A stretch of 42,376 nt of DNA, taken from contig NCCR01000149.1 of assembly GCA_002279765.1 (NCBI GenBank), positions 15,921 to 58,296 on the forward strand, in the 5' to 3' direction. Position 1 is the stretch's first letter. Each line of letters starts with the position of its first letter. Below the pieces are notes generated by a model. It had not been told where the DNA came from and made no database searches. It saw nothing but the letters and a program-made list of their open reading frames with translations. This document shows positions 8,773 through 16,775 of the stretch, one piece after another. The stretch is from Verrucomicrobia bacterium 12-59-8. GTDB lineage: Bacteria; Verrucomicrobiota; Verrucomicrobiae; Verrucomicrobiales; Verrucomicrobiaceae. The translations under genes were made by a program, and so were the position numbers.

Positions 8773-10386
8773 ATGGAATCCCCCTTGTCAACGGCCACCT
8801 CTGGCCCCCTAAATGTACAACGCTGCATGGAGAATTTTTCCAGCGATCTGGCGGCACGATTTGACAGCCACCAGGCCGTGCCGCCTTCAGCGGTCGGCGT
8901 CCGGCGGTTTACCGCGCGTCAGACAGCCACAACTCAGCCTTGTTTCATTTCCTTGCGGCAGTACGGACAACCACTGAACACCAGCCAGATCGACTTTCAG
9001 CGTGCCATTGCCGCACGTATTTCGCGCACGGAGTCCCTGCATCTCTGTGGTCTCGTTGAATCCCGCATCGAGCCAGAGGCCCATTATGTCGTCTCGCAAC
9101 TGGGGGAGGCACTCGAGGACGCCACCCTCGCACGCTGGCCACGCGCCATGCTGGACACTCATGCCATTTTCCTGCCGGTTACCTCGCCAGATACGGTGCC
9201 GCCGGTCAAGCTCATCGTCCCGCCGCTGCCAGGGCCGGAAATTGCCCACGGGGCTGCATGTTTTCCGGTCTGCAGCAACGAATATGTCCTTGATCTCGCT
9301 CTGCTGAGCTGCGAACTCCTCGGCATGCCCGCACGCAGGCAGCGCTTCCGCCCGCTGCCGCATCTCAGCGCGGATACCAATCATTTGCTGCGCGATATCA
9401 TCGAATGCGGCAGCGCGGGTACGTTTGAATCCGCCCGGCATTTTGCCGCCGCATTTATTGCCGCCGGTGCCTCGCCGGTGCCCGGCACCACCGCCGTCAT
9501 CAGCATGGCGACGCTTACGATGGCTCGCACCACCAGTCCGACGGCAACTGCCGAGCCCATACCCTGCACCACCACAGGCGCACAGCAGGCTCCCACGGTG
9601 CCAGTAACGGCGCTGCCTAGCCAGACGGCCCGCAAGCGCCCCCCACTCCCAGTGCCTGCGCAGCCGGAGAAGCCGCTGTGCAGCCACTTGCGTCTCGTCT
9701 CCACCACTTCGCCGCACCTGCCCCAGGTCGGCGTGTGTGTGGCAGATGAGGTCCGCATTGGCCGCAGTGCCACAGCGCATTTCGTTTCGCAGTTCTTTCC
9801 GCGCAATCCGCGCAATGATGAACGCACGCGCATGCTCAGCCGGGAGCATGTCACGCTTCGGCGCGAAGGCGCGAACATCAGCCTGAGCGATCTGTCTGGG
9901 ACGAACCAGTCCTTCATCAACGGCAAGCCGGTGGAGTCCGACGTCAGCCTGCGCCGCTCCTGCCGCCTCACCATTGCCGGAGAATACGATCTGGACATAC
10001 GCAGGCTCGACTCCTGGTGGGCCGAGGGCGAGGTCTGGGAGAACCCTGCGGAAAAGCCGCCGCTTGTGATCGGAGCGCTGAGCCTTGCGCCAACACTTGG
10101 AGTGCCCGCCTTGGACTATCGTCTCCTTTGGCTCTTCTCGGACGCCGCCTTCGGCATCAACAGCAGCGGGGGGGCCATCAATCCACAACCGCTCACTATT
10201 CAGGCAACGCTCGGCTGGTTCGTCAGAGCACACAATGGCATCTGGGTGGTTGCTTCCGAGGACGATGGCAGTCTGACGGTGGACAACGTGGCATTGAAGG
10301 CCGGCGTTCCCGCGCCACTGCATCACGACACTCTCTTGCGCATCGGCCCACAGGAATGGCGTGTGCAGTCATTGGCCGCAGCATGA
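8773..10386 (+). CDS. FHA protein with degenerate kinase-like N-terminal half
   Basis: A 537-residue protein. A clear FHA domain lies at about 318-395: VRIGRS, LSREHVTLRR, a TNQSFINGK turn. N-terminal to it, about 40-245 follows the rhythm of a bacterial Ser/Thr kinase without its catalytic motifs. There is no glycine loop, HRD or DFG, but stretches align by eye with the ATP-lobe strand and with the C-lobe helix plus the RFxSA-type end (YVLDLALLSCELLGMP, then ECGSAGTFESARHFAAAF). A Pro/Thr-rich linker joins the halves. After the FHA domain, about 415-537 holds a beta-rich segment that could be a second FHA-like fold. It is encoded divergently from one kinase and upstream of another, so it is probably an adaptor that binds phosphothreonine. 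The FHA part is sure; the pseudokinase reading is inference. Confidence 0.75.
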   Translation: MESPLSTATSGPLNVQRCMENFSSDLAARFDSHQAVPPSAVGVRRFTARQTATTQPCFISLRQYGQPLNTSQIDFQRAIAARISRTESLHLCGLVESRIEPEAHYVVSQLGEALEDATLARWPRAMLDTHAIFLPVTSPDTVPPVKLIVPPLPGPEIAHGAACFPVCSNEYVLDLALLSCELLGMPARRQRFRPLPHLSADTNHLLRDIIECGSAGTFESARHFAAAFIAAGASPVPGTTAVISMATLTMARTTSPTATAEPIPCTTTGAQQAPTVPVTALPSQTARKRPPLPVPAQPEKPLCSHLRLVSTTSPHLPQVGVCVADEVRIGRSATAHFVSQFFPRNPRNDERTRMLSREHVTLRREGANISLSDLSGTNQSFINGKPVESDVSLRRSCRLTIAGEYDLDIRRLDSWWAEGEVWENPAEKPPLVIGALSLAPTLGVPALDYRLLWLFSDAAFGINSSGGAINPQPLTIQATLGWFVRAHNGIWVVASEDDGSLTVDNVALKAGVPAPLHHDTLLRIGPQEWRVQSLAAA

Positions 10387-10472
10387 ATCCCGGCGTCGGT
10401 CGTGTGGAACTTGCTCGTTGACACGGCATGGAGCGAAAGCTCCACTGACCGGGTAAATTTCACCCCACGCTG

Positions 10473-11876
10473 ATGGCCCAAGAACACCCTACCGGCATGG
10501 ATGAGGAACGAGTGACTGTCAAAATCAGTTATCCGACACCTCATTCAGTATTATCGTCCTCCAGTGAGTCCGGTGCCCCCGTTGCAGGATTGGACGCATA
10601 TGAGTTGTTGGAGCCCCTGGGTGCCGGTGGTATGGGCACCGTGGTCAAAGCACGGCACAAGATGCTCGGCAGGCTCGTCGCCATCAAGACGTTGCGCAAA
10701 GAGCTTAGCCATGATCCGCTGTTTGCCAGGCGATTTCAAAAAGAAGCCCAGGCGCTAGCCGCCATCCACCATCCCAATGTCGTCGCCATTCATGATTTTG
10801 GCGCAGCGGTCGATGGCACTCTGTTTCTCGTCATGGAGTATGTGGAAGGCCCCACACTGCGCCGCAAACTCAAGCACGGGCCGCTTCCTTTTGTCGAGGC
10901 GCTCCCGCTCATCCGGCAGATTTGCAAAGGACTCGAACAGGCGCACAAGGCTGGCATCGTCCATCGCGATCTGAAGCCTGAAAACATCCTCATTGGTGCA
11001 GATGGGCGCCCACACGTTGCGGACTTTGGACTGGCCGTCACACATGCGGGTCCGAGTGCTTTCGCGAGCTTTGCCGTCGGCCCGGCTGGCACACTGACCT
11101 ATATGGCACCGGAGCAGAAAGTCTCCGGCGGTGCCGTCATTCCGGCCACGGATGTCTTCGCGCTCGGCCTCATCATCTATGAAATCCTCTCCGGTCATGT
11201 GCCGGAAGGCGCGTTTGAGCCGCTGTCATCCCTCGTTGGAACACCGCCGGAAATTGATGAAATCGTCAGGCGCTGCCTGCAGGCCGATCCCCTGCGTCGT
11301 TTCGCCAACGCGAGCCTGCTGTACCAGGCGCTGTCGCGGCAGGACCGCGCCCTGCCCGGTCTGACCTCCCACATCAACCGCCGCACCCTGCTATTCGCTG
11401 GCGTCGGTTCATCAGCACTCGTGCTGCTCGGATTGGGCCTCGGCTGGATGCACCTGAGCCGTAAGATTGACCTGCTGGAGGAAAAAATCATCAAGATCAC
11501 CAATGGCGCGCGCTACACGGCGCACCCGGACGGCAGCGCCAGCATTGAAGTCGAAAAGAAAGGAGAGATTCGCTTTCAGATCGTCATGAGCGAATCGCCT
11601 CCAACGGTTGAATGCCTGCGCATCCGCTGTGATTCATCCGCGCCTCTCAAAGGCTTCTCCTTCTCCGTCACCGACGGCAAAACCACCTGGAACTACGTTC
11701 ACCCCAAGCCCGTGCCCCAAGGCGTCTGGAACACGGTCATCAAGGCGGAAAAATTCACGCCAGCGCTCGACTTTAAAAACGCCAGCTCCTTGAAAGAGGC
11801 AGTGCTCACTTTGGAAACCTCCCCAGGCGGGACGGCCTCAACCACCATGGTCATGCACGAACTGGCCTTTGAGTAA
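10473..11876 (+). CDS. Membrane Ser/Thr protein kinase with small periplasmic domain
   Basis: A 467-residue Hanks-type kinase. Catalytic features at about 42-290: glycine loop GAGGMG (50-55), Lys72 in VAIK, Glu91 in the C-helix, HRDLKPEN (164-171), DFG (184-186) and MAPEQ (211-215). A single membrane span lies at about 304-327, followed by a short charged helix (KIDLLEEKIIKI) and about 120 residues of beta-rich periplasmic sequence that I cannot place in a family. The catalytic set is complete. It lies 86 bases downstream of the FHA pseudokinase gene on the same strand and may be co-transcribed with it. Targets are unknown; the FHA exporter and FHA adaptor nearby are the obvious candidates by context. 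Confidence 0.9.
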   Translation: MAQEHPTGMDEERVTVKISYPTPHSVLSSSSESGAPVAGLDAYELLEPLGAGGMGTVVKARHKMLGRLVAIKTLRKELSHDPLFARRFQKEAQALAAIHHPNVVAIHDFGAAVDGTLFLVMEYVEGPTLRRKLKHGPLPFVEALPLIRQICKGLEQAHKAGIVHRDLKPENILIGADGRPHVADFGLAVTHAGPSAFASFAVGPAGTLTYMAPEQKVSGGAVIPATDVFALGLIIYEILSGHVPEGAFEPLSSLVGTPPEIDEIVRRCLQADPLRRFANASLLYQALSRQDRALPGLTSHINRRTLLFAGVGSSALVLLGLGLGWMHLSRKIDLLEEKIIKITNGARYTAHPDGSASIEVEKKGEIRFQIVMSESPPTVECLRIRCDSSAPLKGFSFSVTDGKTTWNYVHPKPVPQGVWNTVIKAEKFTPALDFKNASSLKEAVLTLETSPGGTASTTMVMHELAFE

Positions 11877-11959
11877 ATACATTCGCCTTCTCCTCCACTC
11901 CGCGCCTTGGCCAAGTCACATCGCCACCGTGCCCTGCGGTTGCAGAAACCCCGGCCTTC

Positions 11960-12616
11960 TCACTTGGCAGGTGCTCCCGGCATCGCGGGCATTTTCATTT
12001 CGTTGTAACCTTCGGGCGGCACGAACTCCTGCGGATCCACCGTCTCCTCCTTCGCCGAGACCAGCGCCGAAGTGACGCTCTTGCCCATCATCGTCACCTC
12101 AGATTTTACCACCATGCCGTCGAAGTCTGAAGCCTGCGGTGACAGTGCCGACATGGTCCCTCCCACGATCTTGCCGAGCTTGTCGCTGAAGGCGCTGATT
12201 TCGGCGTATTTCGGAAAATCCTTCGCCACCCAGAAGCGGCCTTTGCCCATCTGACCTTCCCAGGTGTAAATTTCGGTGTCCCATACGCCGACTTTTTCTT
12301 TCTCTCTGGTCGACACCGGCTTGGCGGCCGACTGGCCTGCCCCACCTTTTCCCAGTTTTTCCATGGCCGCTTTAATCGTGGCCAGATCCCTTTTCATGAT
12401 CATTTTCTGTGTATGCATGATCATGGTCATGCCCTCAGTTCCCACGATCACGGACATCTTATCTCCCATGTCCACCCGCGCCTGCTCTCCTTTGATCTTC
12501 GTGGTGACTTCACCCTCTTTGCCATCCGTGTTGGTCTTTTGCACAAGCACCCAGTCAGCTTGGGCAAATGTGACGGCCAGAATCAGAGCGATCATGCATA
12601 GAGTGGGCGTTTTCAT
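11960..12616 (-). CDS. DUF4412 periplasmic protein
   Basis: A 218-residue protein with a clear signal peptide (MKTPTLCMIALILAVTFAQA). The mature part follows the DUF4412 pattern: an early beta-hairpin stretch (KIKGEQARVDMGDKMSVIV), a Met-rich segment (TMIMHTQKMIMKRD), and a later ETEIYTWEG-like strand (here VWDTEIYTWEGQMG). These proteins are usually periplasmic or outer-membrane-associated with a LolA/LppX-like beta-sandwich, and their function is not established. It converges with the second kinase gene (83-base gap) and diverges from the permease gene. Confidence 0.8.
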   Translation of the reverse strand: MKTPTLCMIALILAVTFAQADWVLVQKTNTDGKEGEVTTKIKGEQARVDMGDKMSVIVGTEGMTMIMHTQKMIMKRDLATIKAAMEKLGKGGAGQSAAKPVSTREKEKVGVWDTEIYTWEGQMGKGRFWVAKDFPKYAEISAFSDKLGKIVGGTMSALSPQASDFDGMVVKSEVTMMGKSVTSALVSAKEETVDPQEFVPPEGYNEMKMPAMPGAPAK

Positions 12617-12714
12617 AGGTTCACAAAGCTACTTCAAACCGGGGCCGACGGTCAATCATGAACGTCTCTGGCCTTGAACTGCGTTCTTCTGCCCCGCATG
12701 ATCGTTCTTTCCGT

Positions 12715-14013
12715 ATGAGCCGCCTTCTCGTCTTCATCCGCCATCACCTCGCCGGCTCCGGCATGCTCGTCGCGCTGCTGCTGCTCTGCGTCTTCTTCAG
12801 CATCGCCACCTGGACAACTCAATACCCGCAGAATGCCGCCGCTGCCAAAGACGTCGCCTCACAAATCGCCCCGCAGGCGAAAGTGCTCATCGTCGTGCGC
12901 CCGACCACCGCAGACAGCGCCTTTGCCGAAGCTCTCAAAGCGGAACTCGGCTCGCGCGCTGAAATCGTCCAGGGCGAACCCAAAGACGCCCGCGCCGCTC
13001 TGCTGCGCGCCTCTGCCGCAGAAGGCCTCGATGTCATAGCCTGCAATCAGGCGACTGCCTCCTGGCTCGTGTTCAGCGATTTGCCTCATGACTTCCCCGC
13101 GCTCAAAGACACCCGCGTAGTGCGGCCCAGAGCCCACGCGTGGCCGGTCTTCCTCAAGACCGACAACCTGCTCAACATCGCCAATCAGATCGCAGTCATC
13201 GCCATTCTCGCCATCGGCATGACGCTGGTCATCATCACCGCCGGCATCGATCTCAGCGTCGGCAGCTTGATCGCCCTCTCAGCCATCATCACCACGATGA
13301 TCGTGCGTGATTTCTGCGGCGGTGTGCAAGCCGGAGCTGCGGGCATGTTCGCGGCCGGACTCGGGGGAATCGCTGTGTGCGGCGCGTGCGGGTTGATCAC
13401 CGGGACCCTCATCACACGCCTGCGCATGCCCCCTTTCATTGTCACATTGGCGATGATGCTCGTGGGCAGCGGCCTTGCCTATCGCCTCGCTGAAAATCAA
13501 TCGGTCTATCAGGTGCCGGATTCCTTCGTCTGGCTTGGGCGCGGTTCAAACTTCCTTGGCCTGCCCAACGCCGTGGTGCTCATGCTCCTGCTCTATGCCG
13601 CAGCCCATGTGGTGATGACGCAGACACGCCTCGGCAGAAATCTCTACGCCGTCGGCGGCAACACCGAAGCCGCGCACCTTTCCGGCGTGCCAGTCCAGCG
13701 GGTCATCCTCATCGCCTACGTCCTGTGCGGACTGCTCGCCGGTCTCGGCGGTGTCGTCACCGCCTCATTGCTCAAAAGCGGATCGCCCACCTACGGCCAG
13801 ATGTACGAGCTGTATGTCATCGCCGCCGTCGTGGTGGGCGGCACCAGCCTAAGCGGTGGCCGGGGCACCATGCCCGGCACGCTGATCGGTGCCTTCATCA
13901 TCGCCGTCATTCAAAACGGCATGAACCTCACCAACGTCGAAAGCAACACGCAGAAAATCGTCCTCGGCCTCGTCATTCTGGGCGCTGTTCTCGTCGATCG
14001 TGTGCGTAAGTAG
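12715..14013 (+). CDS. RbsC-type sugar ABC permease with an extra periplasmic insert
   Basis: A 432-residue inner-membrane permease of the ribose/xylose family (BPD_transp_2). I favour ATG 12715 (MSRLLVFIRHH) over ATG 12658, because the earlier 19 residues are not membrane-like. Family landmarks are plain: TDNLLNIANQIAV, GMTLVIITAGIDLSVGS, GRNLYAVGGNTEAAHLSG and VVGGTSLSGGRGT. The unusual part is about 110 residues (roughly 38-147) between the first membrane segment and TDNLLNI, where the family normally has only a short loop. It contains a Rossmann-like alpha/beta stretch (AKVLIVVRPTT, then AEGLDVIACNQ). No ATPase or binding-protein gene is next to it here, so the partners must lie elsewhere. 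Substrate unknown. Confidence 0.85.
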   Translation: MSRLLVFIRHHLAGSGMLVALLLLCVFFSIATWTTQYPQNAAAAKDVASQIAPQAKVLIVVRPTTADSAFAEALKAELGSRAEIVQGEPKDARAALLRASAAEGLDVIACNQATASWLVFSDLPHDFPALKDTRVVRPRAHAWPVFLKTDNLLNIANQIAVIAILAIGMTLVIITAGIDLSVGSLIALSAIITTMIVRDFCGGVQAGAAGMFAAGLGGIAVCGACGLITGTLITRLRMPPFIVTLAMMLVGSGLAYRLAENQSVYQVPDSFVWLGRGSNFLGLPNAVVLMLLLYAAAHVVMTQTRLGRNLYAVGGNTEAAHLSGVPVQRVILIAYVLCGLLAGLGGVVTASLLKSGSPTYGQMYELYVIAAVVVGGTSLSGGRGTMPGTLIGAFIIAVIQNGMNLTNVESNTQKIVLGLVILGAVLVDRVRK

Positions 14014-14027
14014 AAGATCACAAACTC

Positions 14028-14834
14028 ATGTTCAACTCCTGGCTCCCCGAATCTCAAGACCGATTCCCGCTGACGTGGTGGAAGCAGCACCCCGTCTATC
14101 TGGCCGCCATCATCGCACTCGCCGGAGTGGCGAGCATGATCCTCACCGCCGTGCTCGGTTACGGTTTGATGGAGCATTTTGTCTTCTCCTACGACATCGC
14201 CTTTCACCAGCTTCATCTCTGGACGCCGCTGACCTACGTCTTTGTCAATCCTCCCAGTCTCTGGACGCTCATCGGCTGCCTCCTGCTGTGGAATTTTGGC
14301 GAAGCCGTGGAGCGCCACCTGGGCCGTCGCTCATTTGTCCGGCTGCTGTTGCTGCTGCTCATGGTTTCACCGCTGGTCATCACGTTTTTCAGCCTCTTCG
14401 GCGGTCGTGGCTTCGCCTGCATGGGGATCACGCAGCTTGAGTTTGGTGTCTTCATCGCCTTCGCCACGCTCTATCCCCGCGCGAAGCTCAGCATCATCAT
14501 CCTCACGATCGATGCCTGGGTGCTCGCCGCTGTCTTCGTGGGCCTCAACGCTCTTGGCAGTCTCGGCGCACGTGACTGGTCCTCCCTCTTCCTCCTCGCT
14601 GCCAACGTCGGCACCGCCTACGCCTTCATCCGTTTTGAAACAGGCGCGCTGAAGATTCCCTCCCTGCCCAAGCGGTCGCCGCCACAGGCCAAAAAGCCCG
14701 CGAAAAAAAGCAGCACTCCGTCCGTCGATGACATCCTCGACAAGATTAGCCACCAAGGCATGCAAAGCCTCACCGCCGAAGAGAGGCGCATCCTGGACAA
14801 GGCGAGCGATGAGATGAAGCGGCGCGCTGGTTAA
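14028..14834 (+). CDS. Rhomboid-family membrane protein, probably inactive, with DUF6576-like tail
   Basis: A 268-residue protein starting 14 bases after the permease stop. It has about six hydrophobic segments and the rhomboid landmark LWNFGEAVERHLGRRSF after the second one. Active rhomboids carry a GxSG serine and a later His. Here the corresponding positions read ACMGITQLEFGVF, without a GxSG serine, and the last segment AANVGTAYAF lacks the His. The C-terminal tail (about 230-262, ILDKISHQGMQSLTAEERRIL) matches the short helical DUF6576-type module found on bacterial rhomboids. It is therefore probably a rhomboid-fold pseudoprotease. Its stop overlaps the stop of the convergent cyclase gene by four bases. 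Confidence 0.75.
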   Translation: MFNSWLPESQDRFPLTWWKQHPVYLAAIIALAGVASMILTAVLGYGLMEHFVFSYDIAFHQLHLWTPLTYVFVNPPSLWTLIGCLLLWNFGEAVERHLGRRSFVRLLLLLLMVSPLVITFFSLFGGRGFACMGITQLEFGVFIAFATLYPRAKLSIIILTIDAWVLAAVFVGLNALGSLGARDWSSLFLLAANVGTAYAFIRFETGALKIPSLPKRSPPQAKKPAKKSSTPSVDDILDKISHQGMQSLTAEERRILDKASDEMKRRAG

Positions 14835-15463
14835 CGCAGCACCACCCGGCACGGAGCACCGTCGGCTCCTTCGAGTTTCAGCGGCAGGCAGATCAGTTCG
14901 TAGTAGCCAGATTTGATCTCGGCCAGATTGAGGCCTTCGATCACCCAAATGCCTGCGCCGAGCATGATCTGATGCGTTTCGACGCCGTCCTTGTTAAAGC
15001 CGCCGATGCTGAGGTAATCAACACCCACGGTCACTACACCTTGATCGACGAGGTACTGCGCGGCGTCCGCACGGATGGAGACGAAGTCCTTGTCGAACTC
15101 GTTCATCGCCCAGCTGCGCGTCGAGTTGCGCGTCTTGAACAGCACGCGCTGGCGCGGGGCAATTTTGAGCTTCTTCAGGTCATCCACCGTGATTTGATCT
15201 TCACAGTCGAGCAGCTCAAACACGCGGCAGCGGCCGATCACCGGCTCCAGTGGCATCTGCTCCATCGTCATACCATCGGCGACGAAATGTCGCGGCGCAT
15301 CCATGTGCGTTCCTGTGTGGGCGCTCATGCTGATGTGCGTTAGATTGCACACCGCACCATCTTCCATGCTGCTCACGCGTTTGATGTGGCACTCGGGATC
15401 ACCGGGCCAGTGTATCATCCCATCGCGCAGCGGAACGGACACGTCTTTCCAAGGTCGTTTCAT
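14831..15463 (-). CDS. Cyclase-family metal hydrolase (kynurenine formamidase-like)
   Basis: A 210-residue cytosolic enzyme of the cyclase family, which includes kynurenine formamidase KynB and other metal-dependent amide or lactone hydrolases. The signature HTGTHMDAPRH (49-59) gives the metal-binding His49, His53, Asp55 and His59. Family length and the C-terminal segment (GVDYLSIGG, GAGIWVIEGLNLAEI) fit. No tryptophan-degradation genes are nearby, so the substrate should not be assumed to be N-formylkynurenine. It diverges from the Gfo/Idh/MocA gene across 67 bases. Confidence 0.85.
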   Translation of the reverse strand: MKRPWKDVSVPLRDGMIHWPGDPECHIKRVSSMEDGAVCNLTHISMSAHTGTHMDAPRHFVADGMTMEQMPLEPVIGRCRVFELLDCEDQITVDDLKKLKIAPRQRVLFKTRNSTRSWAMNEFDKDFVSIRADAAQYLVDQGVVTVGVDYLSIGGFNKDGVETHQIMLGAGIWVIEGLNLAEIKSGYYELICLPLKLEGADGAPCRVVLR

Positions 15464-15530
15464 ATGAATTAATACGAACCAGAGTAAACACTCTACGCAA
15501 GAGGTTGTTTTTATTTTCCGTTTTCTTGGG

Positions 15531-16766
15531 ATGTCCCAGATCCCTCGTCGTCAGTTTGTTAAATCCACCGCTGCTGCAGTTTTCGGCTTTCAGATCGTCC
15601 CGCGTCACGTCATCGGCGGCCCGGGCTTCACCGCACCGAGTGAGAGGGTCAATCTCGGCTGCGTCGGCATCGGTGGCCAGGGCGGCGGCGATATCCGCGA
15701 CCTAGATGACTCCGGCCTCGCGAACATCGTGGCCCTTTGTGACGTCGATCTGGACCACTCTGCCGCCACGATCAAAAAATACCCAAATGCGAAGCTCTAC
15801 CGGGACTACCGTGAACTGATCGACAAGCAGAAAGACATCGACGCCGTGCTCGTCGCCACGCCGGACCATGTACATGCGCCTGCAAGCATCATGGCGATGC
15901 GCGCCGGACGCCACGTCTATGTGGAGAAGCCTCTCGCCCACACCATCGCCGAGGCGCGTGCCATGCGTGATGTGGCTGCGGAGACCAAACGCGTCACGCA
16001 GATGGGCAATCAAGGCCACGCCAGCGAAGGCATTCGCCTCACCCGCGAATGGATTCAGGCCGGGGCCATCGGCAAAGTCTCCGAAGTACATGTGTGGTCT
16101 GACCGCCCCGGCAAATTCTGGGACACGCAGGGCAAGGCCTACCCCACCGACACACCACCCGTGCCCAAAAACCTCGACTGGAACCTCTGGCTCGGACCGG
16201 CCAAAGAGCGCGCCTACAGCCCTGACTTTTGCCCGCGCAAATGGCGCGGCTGGTGGGACTTTGGCTGCGGTGCCCTCGGCGACATGGCCGTCCACAACGC
16301 CGACCCCGCCTTCTACGCGCTCGACCTCGACGCCCCCGACTGGGTCGAGGCGGAGAACGGCCCGAACAACAACCAGTCGTACCCGACGTGGAGCATCATC
16401 ACCTACCACTTCCCCGCCAAAGGCGACCGGCCAGCAGTAAAAATGGTCTGGTATGATGGCGGCAAGCTGCCACCCCGCCCCGAAGGTCTGGAAGAAACGC
16501 GCAACCTCGGCGACAACGGCATCTACTTCGTCGGAGACAAAGGCTGCATCCTCGCCGGCGGCTGGTCCGGCACCCCGCGCATCGTGCCTGAGACCAAGAT
16601 GCAGCAGTTCGTCATCCCCGCGAAGACGATCCCACGCTGCCTGAGCGGCCACCGCAAAGAATTCCTCGAAGCCTGCAAAACCGGCAACCCGCAAGATGCC
16701 AAGTCCGGCTTCTGGTACTCCGCCCCCTTCACCGAATCCCTCCTCGTCGGCCTGCTCGCCGTTCGT
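15531..16766 (+). CDS. Gfo/Idh/MocA oxidoreductase, Tat-exported, C-terminal end lost
   Basis: A secreted NAD(P)-dependent oxidoreductase of the type common in Planctomycetes and Verrucomicrobia. The N-terminus carries a twin-arginine signal ([16 protein letters not shown]). The Rossmann motif is GIGGQGGGD (46-54) and the EKPLA motif lies near residue 133. Family similarity runs to [13 protein letters not shown] at about residue 412 (base 16766) and then stops abruptly. About 35 C-terminal residues expected in this family, plus the stop codon, are missing. From there the frame runs on without a stop to 18158, antisense to the convergent DUF1501 gene. The coordinates given are the recognisable part only; the literal open frame would encode 875 residues. 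Role inferred: oxidation or reduction of a sugar or polyol in the periplasm. Confidence 0.75.
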
Positions 16767-16775
16767 CACCAACTC
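16755..16775. other. Tail-to-tail junction without stop codons
   Basis: Plus-strand Gfo/Idh/MocA similarity ends near 16766 and minus-strand DUF1501 similarity ends at about the same base. Neither gene has its own stop codon or any intergenic spacer. The two frames are in codon register on opposite strands, an arrangement in which high-GC codon bias tends to keep the antisense frame open. This reads as a deletion or assembly join that removed both 3' ends. Confidence 0.6.

Noticed and set aside
8887..10326. 479-residue minus-strand open frame
   Set aside because: Antisense to the FHA protein, which has a clear domain and better codon pattern.
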